Shown here piece after piece: positions 48,453 to 60,110 of a stretch of DNA of 64,000 nt. The stretch spans positions 62,001 through 126,000 of the forward strand of contig JAZDSV010000034.1 of assembly GCA_036784855.1 (NCBI GenBank). The letters run 5' to 3'. Numbering within the stretch: the stretch's first letter is position 1; the number at the start of each line of letters is the position of its first letter. A model generated the notes under the pieces. It had not been told where the DNA came from and ran no database searches. It saw only the letters and a list, made by a program, of their open reading frames with translations. This DNA comes from Aphelidium insulamus. Taxonomy: Eukaryota > Aphelidiomycota > Aphelidea > Aphelidiaceae. A program made the position numbers and the translations under genes.

Positions 48453-51400
48453 ATGCAGAGAACGATCGCGATGCGCCAGTTTTCCGCCGCCGCGGCCACC
48501 CAGGCCACCAAGGCCACCAAGGTTGTCAGTGCCGCCAATGCCAGTGCCGCCAGTGCCGTCCGCCGCAACGAGGTCGGCATACAGATGCTGTCGCCCCGCA
48601 TGCGGCGCCAACTCTTTCCCGGCGCGGACCCCGCCTCTGACGGCTCGACGTCTGCCGCAGTCATTCGCGAACATTTGACGCGCCAGAATCTCTGGGGCAA
48701 GCAGCAGGCTGAGACCGTGCCGGTGGTGGACATGCAGCTGCCGGCGCTGCAGGGTGCTAACCTCGCGACACACTTTGCCGAGATCAGCGCGCGGCACTAT
48801 GGCGCCCACATGCAGCTGGCGCAACAGCTGGCTGACTGCGCTCTGCCGACCAAGCCAGACTTTGGCCTGGCTGTCAGTAGCCGGCAACTGGTCTCGGGCT
48901 GGAATCGATGGCAGCCATCGCAGTCCTGGTCGCCGGTCCGATGGCCAGGCGAGGCGTCCTGCGTACTGGACGTCGAGGTGCTGCAGTCTGCTGGCGCGGG
49001 GGGAAAGTACCCCACACTGGCCGTGGCTGCGTCGCCGGACGCGTGGTACGTCTGGCTATCGCCCGTGTGCTTTGCTGCCGATGTCGCTACAACGCCGTCA
49101 GACCCGCGGCACTTTCGTCACCTTATTCCCATGGGCTCTGACGGCCCGGGCGGTGCCGCGGGAGCTGCCAGTCAACTCTACAGCCGCCTCATTGTGGGAC
49201 ACAATGTCAGCTACGACCGGGCACGCATTCTGGAGGAGTACTGCATCGACACGGCGCAACGACAGTGCCGCGCCTTCCTCGACACCATGTCGCTCCATGT
49301 GGCCGTTGGTGGGTTGACTACGCGGCAGCGAGTTGACTGGCTGCGACTGGACAAGCAGCAGCTGGAGGAGAAAGGTGGTGCTATGGATGTGGATGTGCAC
49401 TTCGACGAGCACGACATGGAGTGGTACCGGCACAGTTCCATGAACAGTCTGGCGCATCTGTCCCGCCGCTACCTTGGCATCACGCTTGACAAGAGCGCCC
49501 GAGATACTTTTGTCACGGGCAGCCACGCGGACGTTGTGGCACAACTGGGCCAGCTGGTCGAGTACTGCGCCCGCGATGTGCTGGTCACGCACCGCGTATT
49601 CCAAGCAGTGTACCCCCTATTCATCCGGAAGAAGGCGCGCGGCAATATGACCACGTTCGGTGGTGTGCTAGAGATGGGCGTGCCGATGCTGACGGTGCGT
49701 CGCGGCTGGCTCGACTATATTGATCGCTGCGAGCGCATGGTGGTCGAGTCGCAGGCTGGAATCTCGGCCCGGCTGCGCCAGCTGGCCGATGAGCTGTGCG
49801 AGCAACGCCTCAGTGCCGGTGGCCGGGAAAACAGCGGAGAGGCCTCAGAATATTCTGGTAGTGATGAAGATGTTGATTATGACGTTTATACGGAGCAGCT
49901 GGACTGGACACCAGTCAAGACGAAAAAGTTTGGCACTCTCCCGCGCTGGTACCGCCAACTGATACCCGCCAAACAGTCTGGACCACACATTACTTTGCGG
50001 AGTAGGCTGGTGCCGCTGCTCTTGCGCATGAATTGGCGTGGCTATCCACTTGTATACCTGGGCGTTTCGTGCGGTTGGTGCTACCGCCTGCCAGCAAATG
50101 TCCACTCGGTCGCGGAGCACGGACCGACCGTTGCCAGCAGTGATTTTGGCGTCAAAATTGAGCAGCAGGTAAGTACACTCGCATTGTATAGCATTAACAT
50201 ATTCAAACTAATCCGTACTGCAGTTGAAAAGGAGTAAAGTTGGTACATCCAGCGACCAGCGCTACCTGGACCGCTTTGTGCGAGACAGCGACCGGGGTTT
50301 CGTGTTTGTTCGACTGATGTCGGCGTCTAGTGGTGGTGGCACCATTGACAGTGCCACTTGCGGCTCCGTTTTTGCCAAACATCTGTTACCCAGCTTTGAA
50401 GATTGCAGCCTCACCGCCAGCCATCCACTGGCCAGGGAAGCCATCGACGCCAATATTCGCTGTTCCTACTGGATCAGTAGCCGGGAGCGGATAAAGTCGC
50501 AGTTTGTCGTGTGGTATGGAGATTTTCTCGACATGTACCGCTCGGTGTATGGTCAGCACTGTTTGCCGCCCGGGCTGCGCTCTGGCAACGTCTCCACTTC
50601 GGAAATGCTTGATGTGGGCATGATACTCCCGCCCATGGTCACCATGGGCACCATCACCCGACGTGCTGTAGAATCTACGTGGCTAACTGCATCCAATGCC
50701 CGCAAAAACCGAATTGGTTCCGAGCTCAAGTCACAGATAGTTGCGCCACCGGGTCACGTCATCGTCGGCGCCGACGTAGATAGCCAGGAGCTTTGGATAG
50801 CAAGCTTATTAGGTGATTCTCAGTTTGGCGTGCACGGTGCCACTGCATTTGGTTGGATGGCTGTACAGGGCAGTAAAAAGGCTGGAACAGATCCACATTC
50901 TCGTTCGGCGGCCATACTGCGCGCCAGTCGAGATCATGCCAAGATATTCAATTATGCCCGAATTTATGGCTCCGGGTTAAAGTTTTCAGCTGCTCTACTA
51001 TCAAAGTGTGATCCATCAACAAGTGCAGAGGAGGCTCGTCGCAGGGCACAGCTACTGTATTGGGAGACAAAGGGCAAGCCCTGGTTTGGCTTCAAGTATT
51101 GCAATCCCAAACAGATGTCGTCTGCTGCTCGTGAAATTTTTTCTCGCCTGCAGAAGCCGTTTTGGTATGGTGGCTCGGAATCCTACATGTTCAATGCCAT
51201 GGAACGTATTGCCATGCATCATGATCCGCGAACACCAGTGCTTGGCTGCCAAATGCCCGACTCCTTGCTACCCGCTACCGCCAGGAAAAAGTATCATACT
51301 AGCTGTGTGAATTGGGTAGTGCAAAGCTCGGCCGTGGACTATTTGCACTTATTACTCGTCTCAATGCGCCATTTGATAGCGGTCAATAATCTCAAAGCTC

Positions 51401-51956
51401 GCCTGCTGATCACCATACATGACGAGATACGATACATTGCTGCAGAGGAAGATGCTGAGAGGACAGCGATGGCCCTGCAGGTCGCAAACCTGTGGACTCG
51501 AGCCTATTTTGCCTATCAGCTTGGCATGCAAGACTTGCCACAGGTAGATGCTTGTATTATTTTACACTACCAGTACTACTACTTCCACTACTTGTACAAT
51601 CTGATGTGTTGCTCATCTCATTGCAGACGGTTGCCTTTTTTTCCGCCGTAGACATTGACCAGGTGCTGAGAAAAGAAGTGGCCGATTGCTGTATCACACC
51701 CAGCTCGCCGGACGGCGTGGCAACTACTGGATATGCATTGACCATACACGATCTATTAGACAAGGGTCTGGATGCTTCCTTACAAACAGAGCTATCCAGT
51801 GCGGCGGAAGAAGCGCTTCCACTAGATCATGAATCCGATCACCCGATGCCACCTTGTGGCGAGGAACGACCGCTCTCGAGGGCCGCGCGCGAACTATGGC
51901 TCCGAGTACAAATGTGCGGGTCAGCGCAGGAAATTCGTCAACTTGTCCACAAGTGA
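48453..51956 (+). CDS. POLG: Mitochondrial DNA polymerase gamma catalytic subunit (POLG/Mip1)
   Basis: This family-A polymerase replicates mitochondrial DNA. With two introns (50169-50223 and 51544-51626) it encodes about 1,121 residues. The N-terminus MQRTIAMRQFSAAAATQAT is basic and Ala-rich, fitting a mitochondrial presequence. The 3'-5' exonuclease motifs are LDVEVL, VGHNVSYDRARI and YCARDVLVTH. The polymerase motifs are A, VGADVDSQELWIASLLGD; B, RDHAKIFNYARIYG; and C, LITIHDEIRY. Unusually for this window the first exon is 1.7 kb. An acidic insert (EYSGSDEDVDYDVYTE) lies in the spacer. The start codon is 25 bp from the proposed RFC1 start on the other strand, so both promoters overlap. 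MRQFSA at 48471 is an alternative start. Confidence 0.95.
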
Positions 51957-51987
51957 CGGAGGTCAAAGTGTTTGTACAGTGTATCTA

Positions 51988-52064
51988 CCCAATAGACTTG
52001 ATATTGACAATATTTGACGTGAATGTTTAGCCCAGTAGACTTGGTGTTGACAATATTTGACATG
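51988..52064. repeat. Tandem 43-bp duplication covering the prefoldin-6 start codon
   Basis: Copy 1 (51988-52021) and copy 2 (52031-52064) share 30 of 34 bases; all four differences are A/G transitions. Copy 2 ends GACATG, whose ATG is the PFDN6 start; copy 1 has GACGTG at the same place. Confidence 0.8.
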
Positions 52065-52765
52065 TCCGAGTTGAAGCAGCTAAAGTCGCAGCTGGAGGCG
52101 CAGCTCACCGCGCTGCAGACTACACAACGTGGTCGGTGCATATGCGTCTGCAGCTAGCTCCACCTATTTGACATTGTGGGGCAGAGTATGCAAAAGCAGT
52201 CGATGCGCGGCAGACCCTAGACTCACAACTGAAGGAGAACGATATGGTGCTACAGGCGAGTCGTAAGTATGAACCCTCGCGCCCAAGTAATACGGCATTG
52301 CAGGAATTGAAGCGCATGACAGATACTACACGCATATACAAGCAGATCGACACGGTGCTGGTAGCGCAAGACAAGGCCGAGGCCCAGGTCAACGTGGAGA
52401 CGCGGCTTGATTACATTCGCGGAGAAATGTACGTAGTATATATACCTATATATACCTATATATATATATACATGTATACCTATATATATATATATTTGTA
52501 TGTGTATGGGCACGGGAAGACAGCGCGTATAAGAACACGCATATGTGTAGGCAACGCGTTGAAGTGCAATTGAAGGACATTGCCGAGAGGGAAAACGACC
52601 TGCGACTAAAGGTGTGTGCATCGGGCATTTATGCTCCATGTCCCACCGTGTCCACCACCAAACTAACAACATCTTCCGCTGCAGGTGATCGCGTTGCAGG
52701 ACAAGGTGCAGCAGGAGCAGCAAGTGGCCACGGAAAAAGTGTCTGCCGGCGCCGTCACTGCCTGA
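52062..52765 (+). CDS. PFDN6: Prefoldin subunit 6
   Basis: Prefoldin is a jellyfish-shaped co-chaperone that hands actin and tubulin to CCT. This beta-type subunit reads MSELKQLKSQLEAQLTALQT, EYAKAVDARQTLDSQLKEND, then the beta hairpin region ELKRMTDTTRIYKQIDTVLV and LDYIRGEMQRVEVQLKDIAE. Two coiled-coil helices flank the hairpins as expected, with about 120 residues in total. Five short exons; the intron at 52256-52303 is GC-AG (GCGAGT), and another holds a TATA-rich microsatellite (52436-52495). The stop at 52763 is followed by AATAAA near 52790, only 10 bp before the next gene. Confidence 0.9.
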
Positions 52766-52802
52766 ATACATAAACACACACCTTGTTGAATAAAGCAGCA
52801 TC

Positions 52803-54119
52803 ATGGCGGCCGCATTACCGCCAGCCATAACGCCGACGCCGCCACAGCCGCCACAGCCGCCATCTGCACTGCTGCACTTTATAGGACGGAATAGCACTAG
52901 TATCGCGGCGTATGTGGCCGGAATGTGCGGTGTGCTGGCGGGCTTCCCGCTGGACAACATGAAGACGCGCATGCAGACCCATCGATTCGACTCCATGCGT
53001 GCGTGTGTCGCCGACACCTTTGCACACGAAGGCCTGCTGGGGTTCTATCGGGGCGTGGCGCCGCCTCTCCTTACCACATCGGTGTTGAAGAGTGCGGCAT
53101 TCACGATCTACGAGCGGGTGCGCCAACTGCTTCTGCGGCGCACTCAAACTGCCGCATATGCAGGCCGACCGGCACACCCGCCACTCCTACAGTCGCCCAT
53201 ACTGCACTGCTACTCGGCCGGTGTAGTCAGCGGCGCCGGAATCGCCGTCATCTCCTCCCCCATCGAAATGGTCAAGGTGCAGATGCAGCTACAGCATCTT
53301 GTCACCCGACATTCGGCCGCGCCACTCTCGGCCACCGTTGCCTCCTCATTCACGCCGCAGCCATCCAAGATGGCATTTCCCGCTGCTGCCGCTTCTGCTC
53401 TAAATGGTACCGCACCGGAGCTGTTGAATTATTCATGCGTACTTGGCGAATCGGGGCCGTCGGCGGCACGGTCAGGCTCGCCGCCGTTACGCTACCGGAA
53501 CTCCTGGCACTGCTTCACAACTCTTGTACGGGAAGGTGGGCCTCGGGTACTGTATCGGGGCTTTGTGCCGCAGGTGTGGCGCGAGGGACTCGGGTTCGGG
53601 ACATATTTCGCCACATATGAGTCGCTCTGCCGCTTCATGTCACCCACGGGCCTGAAGGCCGACGCCGGAATGATGTCGGTTTTTCTTTCCGGTGGCATTA
53701 GGTCTGTAAATGTTGTATACGCATTGGTGTACACACATGTAATGTACACATTGCATGCTTATCTTTGCACGCTAATCTTTGACGTACAGTGGCATGATTA
53801 TATGGCTCGTGATATTCCCGTTTGATTTGGTGAAAGCTCGTTTACAAAACGAGGCAACTGTGCTGGAGCGGCGCTATGTGTCCGCGTGGGACTGCGTGCA
53901 AAAGACTTACCGGTCGGGCGGCATTCCGGCCTTCTACTCGGGAATTAAGCCGTCACTACTGCGCGCGTTTCCCGTCCATTCACTGGCGAGTACTTATTAT
54001 TTGTTATTGCATAGCACGCACCGCACCGCATTGACTGACCACATTTGCAGATATTTGTAGTGTATGAGTGCAGTCTGTCGCTCATACGACGCTCGGGGGC
54101 TATACAAGAGAGATTGTAG
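52803..54119 (+). CDS. Mitochondrial carrier (SLC25 family), carnitine/acylcarnitine-like
   Basis: This is an inner-membrane transporter with three repeats of the carrier signature: PLDNMKTRMQ, PIEMVKVQMQ and PFDLVKARLQ. After each come the second-helix motifs GFYRGVAPPLLTTSVLKSAA, VLYRGFVPQVWREGLGFGTY and AFYSGIKPSLLRAFPVHSL. An unusually Pro-rich N-terminus (PPAITPTPPQPPQPP) and a Ser/Ala-rich insert between repeats 1 and 2 (about 100 residues) are atypical. Two introns: the second (53986-54050) is GC-AG and joins VHSL to IFVVYECSLS, restoring the sixth helix. Substrate cannot be read from sequence; the carnitine/ornithine branch is the best guess. Its stop lies 45 bp from the convergent I9 gene. 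Confidence 0.85.
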
Positions 54120-54163
54120 ATTGTGCATGTCAAGTATATTGTGTTGCCTTGTGTGTACTACAC

Positions 54164-54649
54164 TCATGTCGACTGGATAGTAGCAACTCCATCGCGCTCA
54201 ACCGAGGCGATATAGGGATCTTGCTGTAGTGTGGTCATGGCTTGCGCAGAAAACTGGGCCGGTACGGTGACCGCGAAGCCGGGGATGATGGTGTAGTCGG
54301 TAATTTCTGCGTGCAGCGTTGCCATCAAGTTGTCGCGAATGCGCTTCATCTCCTCGGCCGGCGTGTCTTTCTTGTACATCACAATGTACGTTTGACCTGG
54401 CTGGCCATCCTTGGTCACCACTTGCGGTTCTGTGGCCGGCTGGGCGGGCGGCGGGTACACCATGGACGTGTGCGACAGTTGCAGCGAGGGTAATCTGGAA
54501 TGGGCGAGAACAAATACGAGGGCTGCAATTGCAACAAAGAGCAAGAGCAAGCGGGGACCGGGAGAATGAGCAACGGCTGACGGCGTGGCGGTGTTGTCAG
54601 AGTCGTGGGCGTCTGCTGCGTCGCCGCGCTTCTCAGCCGCTTTTGTCAT
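54164..54649 (-). CDS. Single-pass membrane protein with inhibitor I9 (subtilisin propeptide-like) domain
   Basis: An N-terminal cytosolic stretch of about 30 residues precedes one transmembrane helix (LLLLFVAIAALVFVLAH). A Pro-rich linker leads to an I9 domain: GQTYIVMYKKDTPAEEMKRI, DYTIIPGFAVTVPAQ and LQQDPYIASVERDGVATI. I9 domains act as folding propeptides of subtilases and, free-standing, as inhibitors such as yeast Pbi2. No protease domain follows; the protein ends at once. Yeast Pbi2 is soluble, so a type II membrane anchor is unusual. The ATG at 54649 is preferred; an in-frame ATG at 54721 would add 24 residues. The gene has no intron that I can see. It is divergent from ARP5, about 94 bp apart. 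Confidence 0.8.
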   Translation of the reverse strand: MTKAAEKRGDAADAHDSDNTATPSAVAHSPGPRLLLLFVAIAALVFVLAHSRLPSLQLSHTSMVYPPPAQPATEPQVVTKDGQPGQTYIVMYKKDTPAEEMKRIRDNLMATLHAEITDYTIIPGFAVTVPAQFSAQAMTTLQQDPYIASVERDGVATIQST

Positions 54650-54743
54650 TTTCTTTTTTTTTCTGAGAAAGCGTCGCTGATTGGCTGCTTGAGTTTCACT
54701 TTGCACACAGGTTTCTGGCATTTACCACACACACATTCACTCG

Positions 54744-57488
54744 ATGGTGCAGGGCAAGCCGATCGTCATTGATCACGGTGCGCACCATGCAAGCCATATC
54801 CATCCAGAGCATTCTTATGCGATCTCATGCTAGGCGTTTGGGAGACGCGCATTGGTTGGGGTGGCGAGGTGGATCCGTCATGCATGTCGCTCTGGTGTCA
54901 CAGCTTCCTGATCCGCACTGACCTAATCGCAGACATCTATCCCACCACCGTGGCCAAGTGCAGGTCGGCGGGCACTGAGCGGTCCATTGTTGCCGTGGGC
55001 ATAGACGATATTGGCCTGTCTGCCAAAATCACGGCGCATCCAGCGGCGACCAAGTTTTGGCGCGAATCATCACCCGGCCAGGTCGTAGTTGGTGTCCCGC
55101 GGTCTTCATATGATCCATCTAATTCGATCTTGGTGCACCCTGAATATTTGGCATGTCTTGTGTCGTGTGCTTGTATCTGAGTGTACATATTTCTAACTGC
55201 GAAACGCCAATTTTTTTAGGAGTATGAGTTGGACTACGCATTTACCAAGTTGGGTATCAGTCAGTCGGAATGCGTACCTCATTCAGTATTCATGACTGAA
55301 ACCATTTGCAATCCTCCTGCCAGCCGTCAGGGTATATACCCATGTTGCTTTAATTTGTGTTAAATAATCGCCTGACGTAGTGTCGACTGAGTTACTGTTC
55401 GAGTGCTACGGCGTTCCTGCGGTGACATATGGCATAGATGCCCTCTGTAGCTTATATCAAAACTGCGACGGCCACCTTGAATCCAGCCTGGTTGTCACTT
55501 CTTCTCACGGCACATCGCACGTGCTGCCCGTTCTCAATGGATCATGGGTTACACGTCATTCAGTCCGGCAGGTCGGCAATATTGCACCATCAGTCTCTCA
55601 CCTGCTATTGTAGACTTCCCATCGGGGGAATGCATGCCGCCGACTTTTTATCAAAATCTTTGAGATTAAAGTATCCCGATGTTCAGCTTAACCTAGCGGC
55701 AGAAGATGCCCAGTCAATATTGTCGGAGCAATGTTTCGTCGCGAAAGATTACAAACAAGAATTGCGTGCCATTGAAAATCGCGAGTCGTTGGGCTCGCTT
55801 GACCGCATTATTCAATTAGGAGATAATGAGGCAAGTAGCATTATATACATATATAGCATATATATTGCATGATAGCCATATCCGTTGTAATTAATAGGGA
55901 ACTACGGGACATGACAAAGAGTCGGACCTGCAAGAACGTGCCGTGGCGAGAAGAGAAGCTCAGCGCACGCGCATGAAAGAACGCATTGAAAAGATGCGCG
56001 AAGAAAAGGTTCTCTCTTTGAAATATTTTTAATTGCATACATACAATACTAATGAAATGGCAATAGCTCGCGGCTCATGAGAAAAAGTTGTCGTATTTTG
56101 AATCGCTGCTGAAGAATTTCGAGTCGCAAAGTTCCGAGAAAGAAAAATCTGTACGTTTCATCTGTCTTTGGTGTTTCTTATTGAAAAAAATACAGAAACA
56201 ACTTGCTGTAGCCGGGTTTGATGATATCGACTCGGTGGTACAACGAATCGCCGAATTGCACAGTTCAATAACGAAAATTCGCAATAAAATTCTTGGAATT
56301 GAAACGGAGCCGGAATTAAAAGAAACGCCAACGTTCCCGCTGGCTGACAAACCCGATTCGGAACTTAATGACGACGAAAGAAAAGAAAAACGCCGACAGC
56401 GACTCATGAAGGCAGGATGGGTTGCACGTGAAAAAATTCGTCTTCAGAAGGAGAGACTGCGCGATGAGGAGCGGCGCAAAGAGGAGGCAGACGAAGCTTA
56501 TCGACTGTCCCGCCCGCAAGAGTGGCTGCTATCAGTTAGAAAGAAGAGAAGCGAGATAATGGAACGTCGAAAGATGCGGTTAAAAAAGGATAAAACAGCG
56601 GTTGGTGGCCGTCGCATTGATACAACGGCGGACACGATGCGATTGAAAACTATATCTACACTAGCATCCGATAATTTAAAAGTAAGTGATGGTATGACAA
56701 AAAAAAAGCGCAGAGCTGGTGAAGATGACGATAACTTTGGTGCAAATGACGAGGACTGGGCAGTCTATCGCGAACTTTCCAGTGCTGTACGCGTTGATGA
56801 CGAAGACGAGGAAGCCGAAGAGGCGGAGCAGAAAGAACTTGATCATTACGAGTCTCAATTAGCAAAGTATGATCCAGAATATCTTAGCGCCGAAGAGATG
56901 GAACTGTCAGAAAGAAAAAATTCTCTCTATTATCGACTACTGTACGGACCAATCGGATATGAACGGGAAAGTCCCGCACCCGATGTCATCCCTCCCATTC
57001 ATTTAAACGTGGAAAGGATTCGAATACCAGAAATACTGTTTCAGCCCTCGATAGTCGGGATAGATCGCGCGGGCTTATCCGAAGTTGCACAAATGGCCCT
57101 GCAGAGATTCTCGCCGCTGGAGCAACAGCGAATGATGCAAAATGTTTTCATCACTGGCACGCACACGCTGTACCCAGGCTTTGCGAGACGTATTGAGAGC
57201 GATTTGCGAATGATCTTGCCCGTGAACACTGCAATGACAGTGCGACGCGCAGTTGACCCGAGGCTTGATGCGTGGCGCGGGGCCTCGTTGTGGGCAAGCC
57301 GAGCGAATAACAATTCGTACATTTCAAGAGCAATGTATGAAGAATTCGGAGCCGAATATCTGGTAAATATGGGCGTGCATATTGTCATTTAATGCATGCC
57401 ACTAATTTCGATATTGTGCACGCACTAACTGCGCTAGAAGGAACACGAGCTTTCGAATGCTGTGCACGCCGACGGCAAAGAACACTAA
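54744..57488 (+). CDS. ARP5: Actin-related protein ARP5 (INO80 complex)
   Basis: ARP5 is the nucleosome-contacting actin-related subunit of the INO80 remodeler. The start MVQGKPIVIDHG leads to TRIGWGGEVDP, YELDYAFTKLGISQSECVPH and STELLFECYGVPAVTYGIDA, the actin-fold core. LPIGGMHAADFLSKSLRLKY follows. A long charged insertion with coiled coil, typical of ARP5, runs from RREAQRTRMKERIEKMREEK through KKRRAGEDDDN to AEEAEQKELDHYESQLAKYD. The actin fold resumes with IRIPEILFQPSIVGIDRAGL, NVFITGTHTLYPGFARRIES and ISRAMYEEFGAEYLKEHELS. Two introns need GC donors (55568-55613, 55831-55897); 55151-55219 may be another. The HAL start is 51 bp downstream. Confidence 0.92.
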
Positions 57489-57539
57489 TAGACGTGTGTT
57501 CCCACGCATATGTATTTACATACACTACGTACATACACT

Positions 57540-58107
57540 ATGCCCGATACGGAAATTGTGCGCATTGACGGCGAGACCTTGACGCCGGAAGTGCTGGTGC
57601 GGCTGGGGCAAGCTGTTCATGTTGTGTGCCGTGAGCTTGTTTACTGACTGAATGAGCGCGGTAGGGAAGGAGGAGTGATAGCGGACCTCACACCGGAAGC
57701 GTGGAATGTATGGCTGCAGTACATATCAATCGCCAAATAACCTGAACACACACTGTGCGCAGAGAGTGGCAGAGTGTCGTGCTGTAGTGGATGGAATAGC
57801 CGAGAAGGGGGTCCCTGTATACGGCATCAACACCGGTATCCCGCCGATACGTTGTGCTAGCAGCGCTGATGATTACTCGCCCAGGCTTCGGCAACTTTGC
57901 CACGGTGAGCATAGCACAGGACAAGCTGGTAGAGTTGCAAGAGAATTTGATCATGAGTCATGCGGCTGGAGTGGGCCCCGCCCTCTCCATTGAGCGTACG
58001 AGAATGCTTCTGGCACTGCGCATAAACATACTTGCTAAGGGATTCAGGTGTGTGCAGATTCTACATATGTCCACATACGTATACACACACATTGTACAAC
58101 ATATGTC

Positions 58108-58147
<40 letters not shown>

Positions 58148-59688
58148 CTTATTGTCCGCGTGTAAGTCTGCAGCTGTATGTATGTGCAGCTGTGTCTATG
58201 TATAATTGAATGTGAGTTCAATGCATATAAGTACATTGTATGCATATGTGTGATAGTGTGTAAAGCTCACTACTGCCACAGTGGAATTCGCCCCGAGACT
58301 GTGCGGGCCATGCTAGATGCGTTGAACCGGTCGTGCTTGCCGCTTGTACCTGTACAAGGCACCGTTGGCGCGTCTGGGGATCTGGCGCCCCTGTCACATC
58401 TCGCTTTAGGGTATGGTGGCAATGCAGCATAAAGAATTACCAGCGCCCAGACTGACCGCACAGTTTACTCGGGATGGGCAAGATGTGGGATGCCGGCGCG
58501 CGAGAATACTTGGACGCAGCGGATGTGCTGATGCGACACGGCTTGGCGCCTATTAAGCTTGGCCCCAAGGAGGGATTAGCCATGATAAACGGCACGCAGT
58601 TTATAACTGCTCTCGGTGCCGAGGCGTTGGTACGCAGCGAGGCATTGGTACAGCTGGCAGACGTTGTAGGCGCACTGTCACTCGAGGCGCTAAAAGGAAC
58701 ACCGCGTGCCTTTGACGAAAAGGTACGCTGAGCTCCAGACACAATGCATTCGATAAAACTAACTTTCTTGTAGATACACGCGGCTCGACCGCACTGCGGG
58801 CAGGTGGCGAGTGCCGCGCGTCTTCGCAGCATGCTCCACTCAGCGACCCGTCCCAGTACACTGTACGAGAGCCACAATACTTGCTCGCGGGTGCAAGATG
58901 CGTACTCTCTGCGGTGCATGCCCCAAGTGCACGGCATTTGCGCCGACACTGTTATGTTCGCGAGGCAAATCATTTGCACGGAGATGAACAGCGCCACCGA
59001 TAATCCAATGATATTCACAGCGACGGGTGAAAGTATCTCTGGCGGCAACTTTCACGGCGAGTATCCGGTAAGTATTTTTCCGTCCACAAATTATATGCTG
59101 AGATGGCCGTGCAGGCAAAAGCGCTGGACTATCTGGCTATCGGTGTTCACGAGCTGGCTTCTATTAGTGAGCGGCGTATTGAACGTCTGGTGAATCCAGC
59201 ATTGTCAGGTCTGCCGGCCTTTCTTGTGCAGCACGGTGGTCTCAACAGCGGATTCATGATTGCACATTGCACAGCCGCGGCGTTGGTATCCGAGAACAAG
59301 GTGCACACACATCCAGCATCAGTAGACTCGATATCTACTTCGGCAGCAAAAGAGGATCACGTGTCTATGGGCGGATATGCGGCCCGCAAAGCTCTTACTG
59401 TTGTGGTATGTGATGATGATGTGCGTGGCGCTGATGTGTAACATTGAGCAGGAAAACGTTGAGCGGGTGCTGGCAATTGAACTTGTGTGCGCTTGTCAGG
59501 CGATGGAGTTTCTGCGCCCTCTGCGCACCACTGAGCCGCTGGAGAGAGTGGTGGCGGCGGTCCGAACAGCAGTACAACCGTGGACGGCGGACCGATACAT
59601 GGCACCTGATATAGATGCGGCGTACCGGTTAATTCGCGATGGAAGCATCATGGCTGCTGTGACGCAGTACTTGCCAGCGACATCCTAG
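57540..59688 (+). CDS. HAL: Histidine ammonia-lyase
   Basis: Histidase deaminates histidine to urocanate. The protein has [35 protein letters not shown], and the MIO-forming Ala-Ser-Gly within [20 protein letters not shown]. Further conserved segments are [58 protein letters not shown] and [19 protein letters not shown]. These match HAL rather than phenylalanine ammonia-lyase; the selectivity region and the His-type [10 protein letters not shown] are as in animal and bacterial HAL. Eight introns: the first (57608-57664) is GC-AG, and one holds (TA)n at 58112-58144. Length, about 510 residues, is normal. The start is the ATG spanning 57540-57542. Confidence 0.95.
58112..58144. repeat. (TA)n microsatellite in a HAL intron
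   Basis: About 16 TA units inside the intron between the exons ending AKGF and beginning SGIRPET. Confidence 0.9.
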
Positions 59689-59703
59689 TTTTGAAGTCCA
59701 GCT

Positions 59704-59745
<42 letters not shown>

Positions 59746-60110
59746 GCTATGGTACATGGCCTATATACATATGCACAGTGTTCGGTGGTTCGCCATAGTG
59801 CCGACCGTGTTTGCGACCGTTTCTTGTCCAATGGAAAGTTCCTCGCGTGCCCCGCAGTCCACGTTCTGTCCGCCAAGTGCTGTGAATGGCTTCATATTTC
59901 TGCACACGACATTGTCGGTACGGCATGGCGGTGTGAAGTCCCAGCAAGTGCTCGCTGGACAGTCGATGGACTTTGCCCTGTGCAAACCGCGCCTGCTGGA
60001 TGTTGGCCCGAAATGACATTCATGTACATGGAGCGGCACCAGTACAGGGCAGTTCTACATAGACAGCAGTCTGGAGTGGAATTCGGATAGATGTGTACTT
60101 GATATCATGT
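59689..60110. other. Unassigned stretch between HAL and a small minus-strand gene
   Basis: A (TA)n tract lies at 59706-59741. Open frames exist on both strands across 59741-60100, but none shows a domain, and the strand with the best coding look is unclear. A short exon-like gene could be hidden here; I cannot support one. Confidence 0.4.

Noticed and set aside
48141-48887. A 248-residue minus-strand ORF overlapping POLG
   Set aside because: Most of it is antisense to POLG codons. Only the part from TQKGSIRKFF onward looks real and is included in RFC1.
55151-55219. A third GC-AG intron in ARP5 with donor GCATGT
   Set aside because: A GT donor nine bases later also keeps the frame, so it was not counted among the 19.
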